Of a stretch of DNA of 64,000 nucleotides, positions 38,294 to 46,849 are shown one piece after another. Under the pieces are notes generated by a model that was not told the origin of the DNA, searched no databases, and was given only the letters and a program-made list of their open reading frames with translations. Within the stretch, counting starts at the first letter, position 1. Every line of letters begins with the position of its first letter. The stretch covers positions 1 through 64,000 of the forward strand of contig JAAEPW010001230.1 in NCBI GenBank assembly GCA_024232355.1. Reading direction: 5' to 3'. Source of the stretch: Chloroflexota bacterium. GTDB lineage: Bacteria > Chloroflexota > Anaerolineae > B4-G1. The position numbers and the translations under genes are program-made.

Positions 38294-39837
38294 GTCTTGG
38301 AATCTTGAGCGTTACCCTTTTGGTCCCGCTGGCGGGCGCACTACTGATTATGGTCATCCCTCGTGAGGACGTCAAGACGATTCGCCAGGTAGGAATCTTT
38401 TTTGCCCTCGTCACGCTCGTGCTCACGACGGTTATTTGGGTGGGTGTGGTGCGAGAAAGGGTGGCAGATAGTCCGGACAATCTATACCAAGAGAAATTTC
38501 CTTGGATCGAGTCTTTCGACATCAATTTCCATCTTGGGGTGGACGGCCTGAGCGCGCCAATGTTATTCCTGACCGCGCTGTTGACGACCCTCTCTCTCTT
38601 TTATTCTGCCCATACCATCGAAAGCCGGGTCAAAGAGTACTATTGGCTGTTCCTTATCCTGGAAATGAGTATGTTTGGCGTCTTTCTCTCCCTCGATCTG
38701 GTCATGTATTATGTCTTTTGGGAGATCGAGTTGGTGCCCATGTTCCTGCTCATCGGCGTGTGGGGTGGAAAGAACCGGCTGTATGCGTCCATCAAATTTT
38801 TCCTCTATACGATGGCGGGCAGTGTGGCCATGTTGCTGGCTATCATTGCCGTCTATTTTCAGACGGGTACGTTCAATATCCTAGAGGCAGCGGCGGCACA
38901 GCCTTTTAGCGATCCTACTCAATGGACGTGGGCCGTTATGGCCTTTTGGGCCTTTTTCATCGCCTTTGCCATCAAGGTGCCCTCTTTCCCCTTTCACACC
39001 TGGCTGCCAGATGCCCATACCGAAGCGCCCACGTCGGGTAGTGTAATCCTGGCCGGTGTCTTGCTAAAGCTGGGGGCCTACGGCCTGATCCGGATTGTGT
39101 TGCCAATGTTCCCCAAGCAATTTGCCTATTTCTCCAGGGATGTGGCCATCATTCCTGTGCTGGCTGTCGTTAGCATTGCCTACGGTGCGATGGTCTGTAT
39201 GGCCCAGTGGGACCTCAAACGGCTGATCGCTTACTCGTCGGTGGCGCACATGGGCTATGTCACGCTGGGGCTGGCCGCGGCTGCGGTTGGGTACGCGCGT
39301 GGATCGCTAGGCGAGGAAATGCATTTGAATGCCGCCGCATCGGCGCTCGACGGCGCGGCCTTTCAGATGTTTGCTCACGGCATTATCACGGGCGGTTTGT
39401 TTTTCCTGGTTGGCATCATCTACGAGCGAGCCCACACCCGTGATCTAAAAGCCTTTGGTGGGCTGGCCAAACAGGTGCCTTACTATTATGCCATTGTGAT
39501 GGTGACGGGCTTTGCCTCGCTGGGGCTGCCGGGATTGGCCGGGTTCTGGAGCGAGTTCTTTGTCTTTCGGGGCGCGATCAACTTTATTCCTGTCGCGGCC
39601 TTTATCGGCGTGCTGGGCGTGGTCTTTACCGCGGCCTATATCCTGTGGAAGATCGTGCAACACGTCTTTTTAGGCGAACTCAACGAGAGATGGAACACGC
39701 TGACCGATATGGAATGGTGGGAAAAGGTGACCATGTGGCCGTTGATCATCATTATGGTATTTTTGGGCCTGTACCCTGCCCCTCTACTGGATACGTTCAA
39801 CGCCGCGATCACGACGATATTGCAATCATTGCCGTAG
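38290..39837 (+). CDS. nuoM: NADH-quinone oxidoreductase subunit M
   Basis: 515 aa, antiporter-like subunit with about 14 helices. Key Glu in YYVFWEIELVPMFLLIGVWGG and Lys/His in PSFPFHTWLPDAHTEAPTSGSVILAGVLLKLGAYG. Translationally coupled to nuoL through ATGA. Confidence 0.96.
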   Translation: MSLGILSVTLLVPLAGALLIMVIPREDVKTIRQVGIFFALVTLVLTTVIWVGVVRERVADSPDNLYQEKFPWIESFDINFHLGVDGLSAPMLFLTALLTTLSLFYSAHTIESRVKEYYWLFLILEMSMFGVFLSLDLVMYYVFWEIELVPMFLLIGVWGGKNRLYASIKFFLYTMAGSVAMLLAIIAVYFQTGTFNILEAAAAQPFSDPTQWTWAVMAFWAFFIAFAIKVPSFPFHTWLPDAHTEAPTSGSVILAGVLLKLGAYGLIRIVLPMFPKQFAYFSRDVAIIPVLAVVSIAYGAMVCMAQWDLKRLIAYSSVAHMGYVTLGLAAAAVGYARGSLGEEMHLNAAASALDGAAFQMFAHGIITGGLFFLVGIIYERAHTRDLKAFGGLAKQVPYYYAIVMVTGFASLGLPGLAGFWSEFFVFRGAINFIPVAAFIGVLGVVFTAAYILWKIVQHVFLGELNERWNTLTDMEWWEKVTMWPLIIIMVFLGLYPAPLLDTFNAAITTILQSLP

Positions 39838-39858
39838 CGCGCGGGGAGGAGGACGACA

Positions 39859-41343
39859 TTGTTTGGACAACCCACACCACTAGGGCAGACGCTGGTACTG
39901 CTCTCGCCCGAGTTGCTGCTCCTCGTAGCAGGTCTGCTTATCCTGGGAGTAGATGCGCTCTTTTCGCAACCTGAAGAGGACAATACGTGGTTACCACAAG
40001 TCACATTGACCGGCTTGGCATCCGCGATGATCGCCGCGATTTCGTTGTGGGGCGTCAACACGCCGGTGCTGGCCGTGTTATCCTGCGACCCCTTTGCCTT
40101 GATGGTCAAGATGGTCGCGTTTGTGGCGATGGCGATCGTGGTCCTCGCTTCTGATGTCTACATTCAAAACCGCACAGAGCACCGGGCCGAGTTTTATGCC
40201 CTGCTGCTCTTTTCGACCCTGGCGATATGTCTGTTGGGTGCAGCGACCAATCTGATCATGATCTACCTGGCTTTCGAGTTCCTCAGTATCACCTCGTACA
40301 TTCTCACGGGCTATCTGAGGGACGATCGGCGATCGGCGGAGGCGGCGATCAAGTATTTCCTGTACGGCGCGGCCATTTCGGCGGTGATGCTCTACGGGAT
40401 GTCGTGGTTCTATGGGCTGACCGGCTCGGTAGACCTGGGCAGTATCGCGACAGTCTTGATGGACACGGAAAGCACTCTGCGCCCGACACTCCTGCCAGCG
40501 TTGATATTCGTAGCGGCGGGTTTTGCGTTCAAGATTGGGGCGGTGCCTTTCCATCAATGGGCACCGGACGCTTATGAGGGCGCGCCGACCCCTGTTACTG
40601 CATTCCTTTCAGTGGGCCCCAAGATCGCCGGTTTCGGCGTCATCATACGGGTGATGTTGACCGCACTGCCGCGGCCAGAGTCGAACGTGCTGAGCCTGGC
40701 GTTGGACTGGCAAACGCTTCTGATAGCGATTTCAGCCCTCACGATGACGGTCGGCAACCTGGTGGCGATGTGGCAGACCAACATCAAGCGGATGTTAGCC
40801 TATTCCAGTATCGCGCAGGCGGGTTACATTCTCGTTGGCGTGGTAGCAGCCTCTCCGATGGGGGTGGCTGCGGTGTTGCTCTATCTGACCGCCTATGCGG
40901 TGACAAACCTGGGTGCTTTTTCCGCCATCATTGCGTTTTCCAACCAGACCGGCTCGGACGAGATTGAGGATTATGCCGGTATGCACAAGCGGGCACCGGG
41001 ATTGGCCTTGGTGCTGATCATGTGCCTGTTCTCTCTGGCCGGTATCCCCCCGATGGCCGGGTTTGTCGGTAAATTATGGCTCTTTGCTGCGGCGATCAAG
41101 GCGGGGTGGCTCTGGTTGGCCGCTGTCGGCGTGATCAACAGTGTCATCTCTATTTCTTACTATTGGAAGATAATGCGCGCCTTGTACTTTACCCCGGCGA
41201 CGACAGATGAACCGTTGACCATCTCCCCGGCGTTGGGAATTGCGCTTGGTGTAGCCGTGGCGGGCGTACTTTTCGTGGGGATCTTTCCCGGCACACTGAT
41301 GACGTTGCTTGAAACGGCTGCGCAAACGTTTTTCCCAGGATGA
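39859..41343 (+). CDS. nuoN: NADH-quinone oxidoreductase subunit N
   Basis: 494 aa, third antiporter-like subunit. Start TTG at 39859 with GGAGG at good distance. Motifs: FEFLSITSYILTGY, IGAVPFHQWAPDAYEGAPTPVTAFLSVGPKIAGF, and KRMLAYSSIAQAGYIL. It ends the complex I group; an 80-bp gap with a promoter precedes the ATP synthase genes. Confidence 0.95.
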   Translation: MFGQPTPLGQTLVLLSPELLLLVAGLLILGVDALFSQPEEDNTWLPQVTLTGLASAMIAAISLWGVNTPVLAVLSCDPFALMVKMVAFVAMAIVVLASDVYIQNRTEHRAEFYALLLFSTLAICLLGAATNLIMIYLAFEFLSITSYILTGYLRDDRRSAEAAIKYFLYGAAISAVMLYGMSWFYGLTGSVDLGSIATVLMDTESTLRPTLLPALIFVAAGFAFKIGAVPFHQWAPDAYEGAPTPVTAFLSVGPKIAGFGVIIRVMLTALPRPESNVLSLALDWQTLLIAISALTMTVGNLVAMWQTNIKRMLAYSSIAQAGYILVGVVAASPMGVAAVLLYLTAYAVTNLGAFSAIIAFSNQTGSDEIEDYAGMHKRAPGLALVLIMCLFSLAGIPPMAGFVGKLWLFAAAIKAGWLWLAAVGVINSVISISYYWKIMRALYFTPATTDEPLTISPALGIALGVAVAGVLFVGIFPGTLMTLLETAAQTFFPG

Positions 41344-41357
41344 TGGGGATTACCTAG

Positions 41358-41385
41358 TTGCTTTCTGATTGGCCTGTGTTACAAT
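41358..41385 (+). promoter_or_regulatory. Promoter of the F0 genes
   Basis: TTGCTT (41358-41363) and TACAAT (41380-41385) with a 16-bp spacer in the nuoN-atpI gap, 38 bp ahead of the atpI start. Confidence 0.55.
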
Positions 41386-41422
41386 GTTGGCCTGTATTAG
41401 AACAATGCTCTAAGGGAGAAGA

Positions 41423-41698
41423 ATGGTGTCACAAAAGCTTGGCAAGTGGGTAGATGCGGCTTGGGTACTGATTATGGCTGCTCAAGGCGGCTTGATAATC
41501 GCCATACCTGTATTGGCTGGACTGGCACTAGGGTTTTGGTTGGATAGTCAATTCAATACCCTTCCCTTTATCAGCTTGATCATGACACTGGCTGGGGGAA
41601 TAGCGGGACCGATTATTCTCTATCGTTGGGTAACATCATCTGTGGCAGAACGAGTGGCCGCTCGCAAGAAAAGACAAGATGAGGAGAAATCTGAATGA
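41423..41698 (+). CDS. AtpI/AtpZ-type F0 assembly protein
   Basis: 91 aa with two helices: GGLIIAIPVLAGLALGFWLDSQFNTLPFISLI matches the AtpZ/AtpI family pattern (Gly-rich helix, then WLD and a short loop with P). These proteins help c-ring assembly or Mg uptake. Placement directly before atpB, with a 4-nt overlap, fits this call. Confidence 0.8.
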   Translation: MVSQKLGKWVDAAWVLIMAAQGGLIIAIPVLAGLALGFWLDSQFNTLPFISLIMTLAGGIAGPIILYRWVTSSVAERVAARKKRQDEEKSE

Positions 41699-42771
41699 AA
41701 AAACGACCAGGTTGTGTGGCGATTGCACTCATCTCACTGGTATTCGTTGCCTTGTTTGTTGTGGGGGTTGTGCTAGGAGTAGTGCAAAAGAGAACAGAGA
41801 TGCCGGTAATTTCGCTGGCAGCAGAGAATATACCGCTTCCCTTTACTATACCAGGTTTTGAGCATGGCATCCCCAATACGTTGCCTTCTACCTGGTTGAC
41901 GATGATCATCTTGATCGTGATGGGACTGGCTTATAACCGTGCAGTGAAGAAAGATGGACCGCCGTCCCGTTTCCAGGTAGCCATTGAAAGTTTTGTAGAC
42001 GTAATGCTCGACTTTATGAAGGGCGCGGTAGGCGAAAAGGCCACGCTCTTTTTCCCGTTGGTGGCGACATTTTTCTTGTTCATTGCTGTCAGCAACTGGT
42101 GTGGTATTCTTCCGGGTTTTGGCTCTATCGGTGTATGGGCGGTTCATCACGCCGAGGAGACAGTGGCTGCCGAGGAGGGTGGACATGGCGAAGAGGCAGT
42201 AGATGCCCACGCTGAGGAGGAAGAGGTCGACGCCCACGGTGAGGAGGTAGTTGCCGAGCACGGAGAGGACGAAGAACACCACGAGGAACTAATACTGGTT
42301 CCCTTTTTCCGTTCTGCCAACGCACACCTCAGCACGACGCTGGCGCTGGCTCTCGTCTCGGTGGTTGCAGCTCAATATTTTGGACTGAAATCGCTGGGAA
42401 TTTCATACCTGAGCAAGTACATTAACTTTAGAGCCTCATCCCCCAAGCCTGATCCATCTCAGAAAGGAATACAGGCGATCGTCTCAAAGGTTGCTCGTAT
42501 CGTGGAAGTGATCGTCAACGGAGGCGTTGGTTTGCTAGAGATGATCCTGGAAGTGCTCAAAGTCCTGCCGTTCTCTTTCCGTCTCTTTGGCAATATTTTT
42601 GCTGGTGAAGTGTTGCTTTTCGTAGTTAGTTATTTGTTTGTATTTGTTTTTCCTATTATCTTTTTGGGATTAGAGTTGTTTGTCGGTCTTATCCAAGGAT
42701 TGATCTTTTCGATGCTCACCTTGGTTTTCTTTTCCATCGCGACAACTTCTCACCATGGTGAAGAACACTAA
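41695..42771 (+). CDS. atpB: ATP synthase F0 subunit a with His/Glu-rich insertion
   Basis: 358 aa. The C-terminal helices with the essential Arg (FSFRLFGNIFAGEVLLF) are standard. An insertion near residues 151-198 is made mostly of Glu, Asp, Ala and eight His (it contains HAEEEEVDAHGEEVVAEHGE) and sits in the loop before STTLALALVSVV. The N-terminus has an extra hydrophobic helix. Subunit a forms the two proton half-channels against the c-ring. Confidence 0.95.
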   Translation: MKKRPGCVAIALISLVFVALFVVGVVLGVVQKRTEMPVISLAAENIPLPFTIPGFEHGIPNTLPSTWLTMIILIVMGLAYNRAVKKDGPPSRFQVAIESFVDVMLDFMKGAVGEKATLFFPLVATFFLFIAVSNWCGILPGFGSIGVWAVHHAEETVAAEEGGHGEEAVDAHAEEEEVDAHGEEVVAEHGEDEEHHEELILVPFFRSANAHLSTTLALALVSVVAAQYFGLKSLGISYLSKYINFRASSPKPDPSQKGIQAIVSKVARIVEVIVNGGVGLLEMILEVLKVLPFSFRLFGNIFAGEVLLFVVSYLFVFVFPIIFLGLELFVGLIQGLIFSMLTLVFFSIATTSHHGEEH

Positions 42772-42781
42772 ATACTTGTAA

Positions 42782-43060
<279 letters not shown>

Positions 43061-43101
43061 CCGACACCAGATGCTTGACGTGTTTAGAAAGGAGTTGAAC
43101 A

Positions 43102-43857
43102 TTGGGTGAAGCATTGGGAAAACTAGGTATTAACCCTTTGTTTTTGCTGTCTCAGATCATCAACTTTTTAATTCTCTTTGGTGCGCTAGGGCTTTTTCTC
43201 TGGAAGCCAGCTATGAAGCGACTGGATGAGCGCCGCCAGATGCTGGAGAAGGAAAAGGACGATGCCGAGGCAATGGCAAAAGCTCGCGCCAATATTGAGG
43301 GCGAACGGGAGAGCGCGCTGGACGAAGCCCGAGGAGAGGCACAAAGTATCTTGGCCGAGGCGCGAGAGCAAGCCAACACCTTGTCCGAAAAGGCTGCCCA
43401 AGAGGCGCGTCAGAAAGAGACCGAAATACTGACTGAGGCCCGCCAGGCTGCCGAAGAGGAGCGTAATCGTGTTTTGGGCGAAATGCGGGGCCAAATCACG
43501 GCTCTGGCTATTTCGGCTGCCCAGAAAATCGTCGGCTCAACGCTGGACGAGCAACGCCAACATGCTTTGGTCGAATCCTTTTTTAGCGGTATCCGCGAAG
43601 GTCGGGTCGAGGTGTTGGCAGAGGGCGTTGAAGCCGGTGCCGGTGAGCCGGTCACAGTCACCAGTGCCATTCCACTGACTGAGGGGCAACAGGCTACCGT
43701 CCAGCGGGACCTGAGCGCACGTTTGGGAGAGGAAAGCGCGATAACCTTCCGGGTGGATCCGCAGATTCTGGGCGGATTGATGGTTCGCGTGGGCGATCGG
43801 GTGATGGATGGCAGCGCTGCCGGACAATTGGAGCGGTTGCGCCAGTCACTGACCTAG
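43102..43857 (+). CDS. atpFH: ATP synthase subunit b fused to the delta C-terminal domain
   Basis: 251 aa. The N-terminal membrane helix (NPLFLLSQIINFLILFGALGLFLW) and long charged coiled coil to about residue 165 are subunit b. The last 80-90 residues (VTVTSAIPLTEGQQATVQRD, then DPQILGGLMVRVGDRVMDGS) are the C-terminal domain of subunit delta. The delta N-terminal six-helix domain that binds the crown of alpha subunits is not visible. Start TTG at 43102 with AAGGAG upstream. It is followed by a hairpin, not by atpA. Confidence 0.92.
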   Translation: MGEALGKLGINPLFLLSQIINFLILFGALGLFLWKPAMKRLDERRQMLEKEKDDAEAMAKARANIEGERESALDEARGEAQSILAEAREQANTLSEKAAQEARQKETEILTEARQAAEEERNRVLGEMRGQITALAISAAQKIVGSTLDEQRQHALVESFFSGIREGRVEVLAEGVEAGAGEPVTVTSAIPLTEGQQATVQRDLSARLGEESAITFRVDPQILGGLMVRVGDRVMDGSAAGQLERLRQSLT

Positions 43858-43914
43858 TGTTATTTGCTTTAAAAGTTGCTGTTGGTGCTCTAGTCTAATA
43901 AAGTACTTGTCAGG

Positions 43915-43943
43915 AATAGTACGCACTTTGCTTGCGTGCTATT
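43915..43943 (+). terminator. Terminator-like hairpin after atpFH
   Basis: AATAGTACGCA (43915-43925) pairs with TGCGTGCTATT (43933-43943) over 11 bp including one G-T pair, followed by a modest T-rich stretch (TCTGCGTGTTTATT). It marks the end of the F0 transcript. The rest of 43944-44089 shows only weak promoter-like boxes (TATACT at 44073-44078, no good -35). Confidence 0.6.
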
Positions 43944-44089
43944 TCTGCGTGTTTATTGAACGGGACTTGGTGTAAACAGTACCCCTCCCCCAGTTTTCTG
44001 CGGGTAAATGTCGAATGTCAGTCAAGACCATGGACAATCCTCAGTAGACGGAAACGCAGTATTGATTATAGTTATACTGGGGTATAACG

Positions 44090-44374
44090 GTGCATATTCA
44101 CGTCGAATTGTTGGGTATATCTAGAATCCTCGCTGAAACAAAGTTGGTCCCTTTGGATTTGAAAGAAGGGGCGACCTTTAGGGACGTCGTGCGCGCGTTG
44201 AGCGTCCGCTATCCGGCATTGATCGGAGACGTGATTAGCCCTGACGGCGAGATATTGCACCCACCTCATATCTTTAACCTGAATGCCAAGCGCATGGTCC
44301 AAGAAAATCAGATGGATGAATGCCTTGGCGATGGTGATCGAATCACATTAATGTCTATATTAGCAGGAGGTTAA
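44090..44374 (+). CDS. MoaD/ThiS-family sulfur carrier
   Basis: 94 aa, ubiquitin-like beta-grasp fold ending in the Gly-Gly tail (ILAGG) that is activated and thiocarboxylated. GTG start at 44090, four bases before the AOR gene. MoaD-like proteins donate sulfur for the pterin dithiolene; genes like this often accompany tungsten AORs, so it probably serves cofactor synthesis for the enzyme that follows. Confidence 0.85.
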   Translation: MHIHVELLGISRILAETKLVPLDLKEGATFRDVVRALSVRYPALIGDVISPDGEILHPPHIFNLNAKRMVQENQMDECLGDGDRITLMSILAGG

Positions 44375-44378
44375 GCGT

Positions 44379-46265
44379 ATGTACGGTTATAGTGGAAAAA
44401 TTCTCCACGTCGATTTGACTGAGCGCAAGACGTGGGTCGAATCCAAGCCGGAAGAGTGGTACAAAATCTACATTGGCGGTGTCTCGATGGCATCTCGGCT
44501 CTGCTGGGAAAACATTGAGGTCGGATGTGATGCCCTCTCTCCGGGTAATCCGGTTTGCATTGCAAATGGCATCTTTGCGGGAACTCCGGTGCCTGTGGGA
44601 GGCAAGTATGGTTTGGCGTCCAAGTCGCCGTTGACCGGTGTCATTGGCGACAGCTTGTCCGGTAGCTGGTTCACTATCGCGCTCAAGCGGGCCGGGTGGG
44701 ATGGCGTCGTCGTCCACGGTGCTGCTGACGACTGGGTCTGGGTATTCATCGACGATGACCGGGTCAGCTTTCAAAGTGCCAATGGTATGATGGGTATGGG
44801 CACATACGAGACCGAGGAAGCCATTCGGGAAGAGCTGGGCGACGATCAAGTGCGCTCTGCGACCATCGGCCCAGCGGGAGAAAAGCTGGTTCGGTTCGCC
44901 AACGTGACTAACGACGGCCGGCAGGCCGGACGTACCGGCCACGGTGCGGTATGGGGCGCGAAAAAGCTCAAGGCCGTTGCCGTACGAGGCACGCAGGGTG
45001 TCCAGGTGGCTGATCCCGAGACGCTGATGCAATTGTCGTTCGACATCAGCAAGGAAGCACAGGGACCTCATACATCCAAGTACCGCCTCCTGGGAACCGT
45101 CACCAACGTGCTCAATATGAACAAGTTGGGACTGCTGCCCACGCGCAACTACCAAGAAGGCGTCTTTGATGATGCCGAGATGGTTAGTGGCGAGTATTTG
45201 AGCGAGCATCACAAGACCAAGACGATTGCTTGTGCTCAGTGCCCGATCGCTTGTGAGCAGATGTCGGTCGTCAAGGATGGTCCTTACGCCGGGTCGATGA
45301 CGGGCATTGAGTACGAGTCTCTGTACGCCAACGGATCCAACTGCGGTATCAACGATATGAAGGCCGTCATCAAGATGGTCGATATCTGCGACCGGAGTGG
45401 GATGGACTCGATGAGCAGCGGCGTGACCGTCTCTTGGGCGATGGAGAGCTTTGAAAAAGGCGTTTTGAAGAAAGAAGATTTCAAGTGCGAAAAGTATCCC
45501 GAGGGCTTTGAGCCAACCTTTGGCAATGCCGAGGCTGGTGTGGCGTTGACCGAGATGATGTCCAACCGTGAGGGGATCGGCGCTTTGCTGGCCGAGGGCA
45601 CGCGCATTGCCAGTGCCAAGATCGACGAGGAACGCGGGACTGATTCTTACAAGTGGGCGATGCACATCAAGGGGCTCGAGTGCCCCGGCTATGATGGCCG
45701 TGGGTTAAAGACATTTTCCGTGGGGCTGGCAGCTGGCGTGCGTGGCGGATGCCACAACCGCAGCGCAGCCTACGACCCGGATATCAAGGGAACCGTAGAT
45801 CGCTTTAGCGTTGACGAGACCCGGGGAGAGTTGGCCCATAGCAACGAAGAGTACGCGGCCGTGTACGACACTTTGCCCTTGTGCAAGTTCATCCGTCGTT
45901 GCTTTACCGGCAAGGCGGATCGAGCTGGCGCGTGGCCTGCCATCGCCAAGTTGATCAATGCTACCACGGGTTGGGATTTTGACTATGACGACGTAGACCT
46001 GATCGGCAGGCGCGCTCACGTGATCAAAAAGGCGTTCAACATCCGCGAGGGTTGGACCCGGGAAGACGATCACTTGCCGTGGCGTTGGCATCACGAGCCG
46101 ATGACGCAAGGCCCCTCTGCCGGGCACGTAGTGACCGAAGAAGAACTGGAATATCTCAAAGACATCTATTACGAGGCGAAGGGCTGGACCAAAGAAGGCT
46201 TGATTCCCAAAAAGCAGTTGGTCGAGTTGGGAATGGACGACGTCGCCGAAGAAATCGGTGTATAA
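44379..46265 (+). CDS. Aldehyde:ferredoxin oxidoreductase family enzyme (tungsten type)
   Basis: 628 aa. The AOR N-terminal domain begins GYSGKILHVDLTERKTWVES and continues with the pterin-binding GGKYGLASKSPLTG and GSWFTIALKRAGWDG. The [4Fe-4S] ligands CAQCPIACEQ (near 285) and a fourth Cys in LPLCKFIRR (near 505) are present. Enzymes of this family oxidise aldehydes to acids or work in reverse; relatives such as BamB reduce aromatic-ring thioesters. The gene is followed by a polyferredoxin, Hdr-type and hydrogenase subunits in one operon, so electrons are expected to pass between AOR and this relay. The substrate is not deducible. Confidence 0.93.
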   Translation: MYGYSGKILHVDLTERKTWVESKPEEWYKIYIGGVSMASRLCWENIEVGCDALSPGNPVCIANGIFAGTPVPVGGKYGLASKSPLTGVIGDSLSGSWFTIALKRAGWDGVVVHGAADDWVWVFIDDDRVSFQSANGMMGMGTYETEEAIREELGDDQVRSATIGPAGEKLVRFANVTNDGRQAGRTGHGAVWGAKKLKAVAVRGTQGVQVADPETLMQLSFDISKEAQGPHTSKYRLLGTVTNVLNMNKLGLLPTRNYQEGVFDDAEMVSGEYLSEHHKTKTIACAQCPIACEQMSVVKDGPYAGSMTGIEYESLYANGSNCGINDMKAVIKMVDICDRSGMDSMSSGVTVSWAMESFEKGVLKKEDFKCEKYPEGFEPTFGNAEAGVALTEMMSNREGIGALLAEGTRIASAKIDEERGTDSYKWAMHIKGLECPGYDGRGLKTFSVGLAAGVRGGCHNRSAAYDPDIKGTVDRFSVDETRGELAHSNEEYAAVYDTLPLCKFIRRCFTGKADRAGAWPAIAKLINATTGWDFDYDDVDLIGRRAHVIKKAFNIREGWTREDDHLPWRWHHEPMTQGPSAGHVVTEEELEYLKDIYYEAKGWTKEGLIPKKQLVELGMDDVAEEIGV

Positions 46266-46275
46266 GGGGAAAGTA

Positions 46276-46770
46276 ATGCCTACATCAACTTCTAAATATC
46301 AGTATATTGCCTGTGACGCGGAAAAGTGCGTGGCCTGCCAGTTGTGCGAATATGCTTGCTCGTACACCAAGAACGGGGACTATAACGCATACCGCAGCCG
46401 CATCCGCACGGTGCGCGTGGACGAGATTTTGGTCACCGCCATCGCCTGCCGGACCTGTGAAAATGCCCCCTGTGTCATCGCTTGTACACGCGATGCACTA
46501 ACCCAAGACCAAGAGACCGGCATCATTCGCCTGGATGCAAACCGTTGCAATGGTTGTGCTTGGTGCATCGAGGCTTGCGAATTCGGAGCCATCACCATCA
46601 ATCCGCAAACCAAGCTGGCCGAGTTCTGCGACCAATGTGAGGATCAAGAGGATGGGCCGCAGTGTGTCAAGTGGTGTCCGAAAGAAGCGCTTGAACTCAC
46701 CTCCCCCGATCAGCGCGCGCAACGAACGCGGCGTAAGGTCGTTGCCGAGAGCGGTGTCGTCGGGCGCTAA
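46276..46770 (+). CDS. Polyferredoxin, AOR electron-transfer subunit
   Basis: 164 aa with four Cys clusters of the HycB/DMSO-reductase-B type: CVACQLCEYAC, CRTCENAPCVIAC, CNGCAWCIEAC and CDQCEDQEDGPQCVKWCP. Start ATG at 46276, ten bases after the AOR stop, preceded by GGGGAAAG. It most likely wires AOR to the HdrA-type flavoprotein, as in AorA or BamC-type partners. Confidence 0.9.
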   Translation: MPTSTSKYQYIACDAEKCVACQLCEYACSYTKNGDYNAYRSRIRTVRVDEILVTAIACRTCENAPCVIACTRDALTQDQETGIIRLDANRCNGCAWCIEACEFGAITINPQTKLAEFCDQCEDQEDGPQCVKWCPKEALELTSPDQRAQRTRRKVVAESGVVGR

Positions 46771-46786
46771 TAGCGCGTAAAAGATA

Positions 46787-46827
46787 AAACGTGAAACGTG
46801 ATGCAAGAGTCATCACGTTTCACGTTT
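46787..46827. repeat. 17-bp perfect hairpin between the polyferredoxin and hdrA
   Basis: AAACGTGAAACGTGATG (46787-46803) and its exact inverted complement (46811-46827) enclose a 7-nt loop, and CACGTTT units repeat further to 46838. No T tract, so not a classical terminator; the stem is just upstream of the hdrA ribosome binding site and could affect its translation or mark a mobile palindrome. Confidence 0.7.
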
Positions 46828-46849
46828 CACGTATCACGAAGGAGTAGAT

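Noticed and set aside
43944..44089. Molybdenum/tungsten-cofactor riboswitch upstream of the MoaD-AOR genes
   Set aside because: I looked for a structured leader but found only weak boxes close to the GTG start and no convincing paired architecture; a covariance-model search would be needed.
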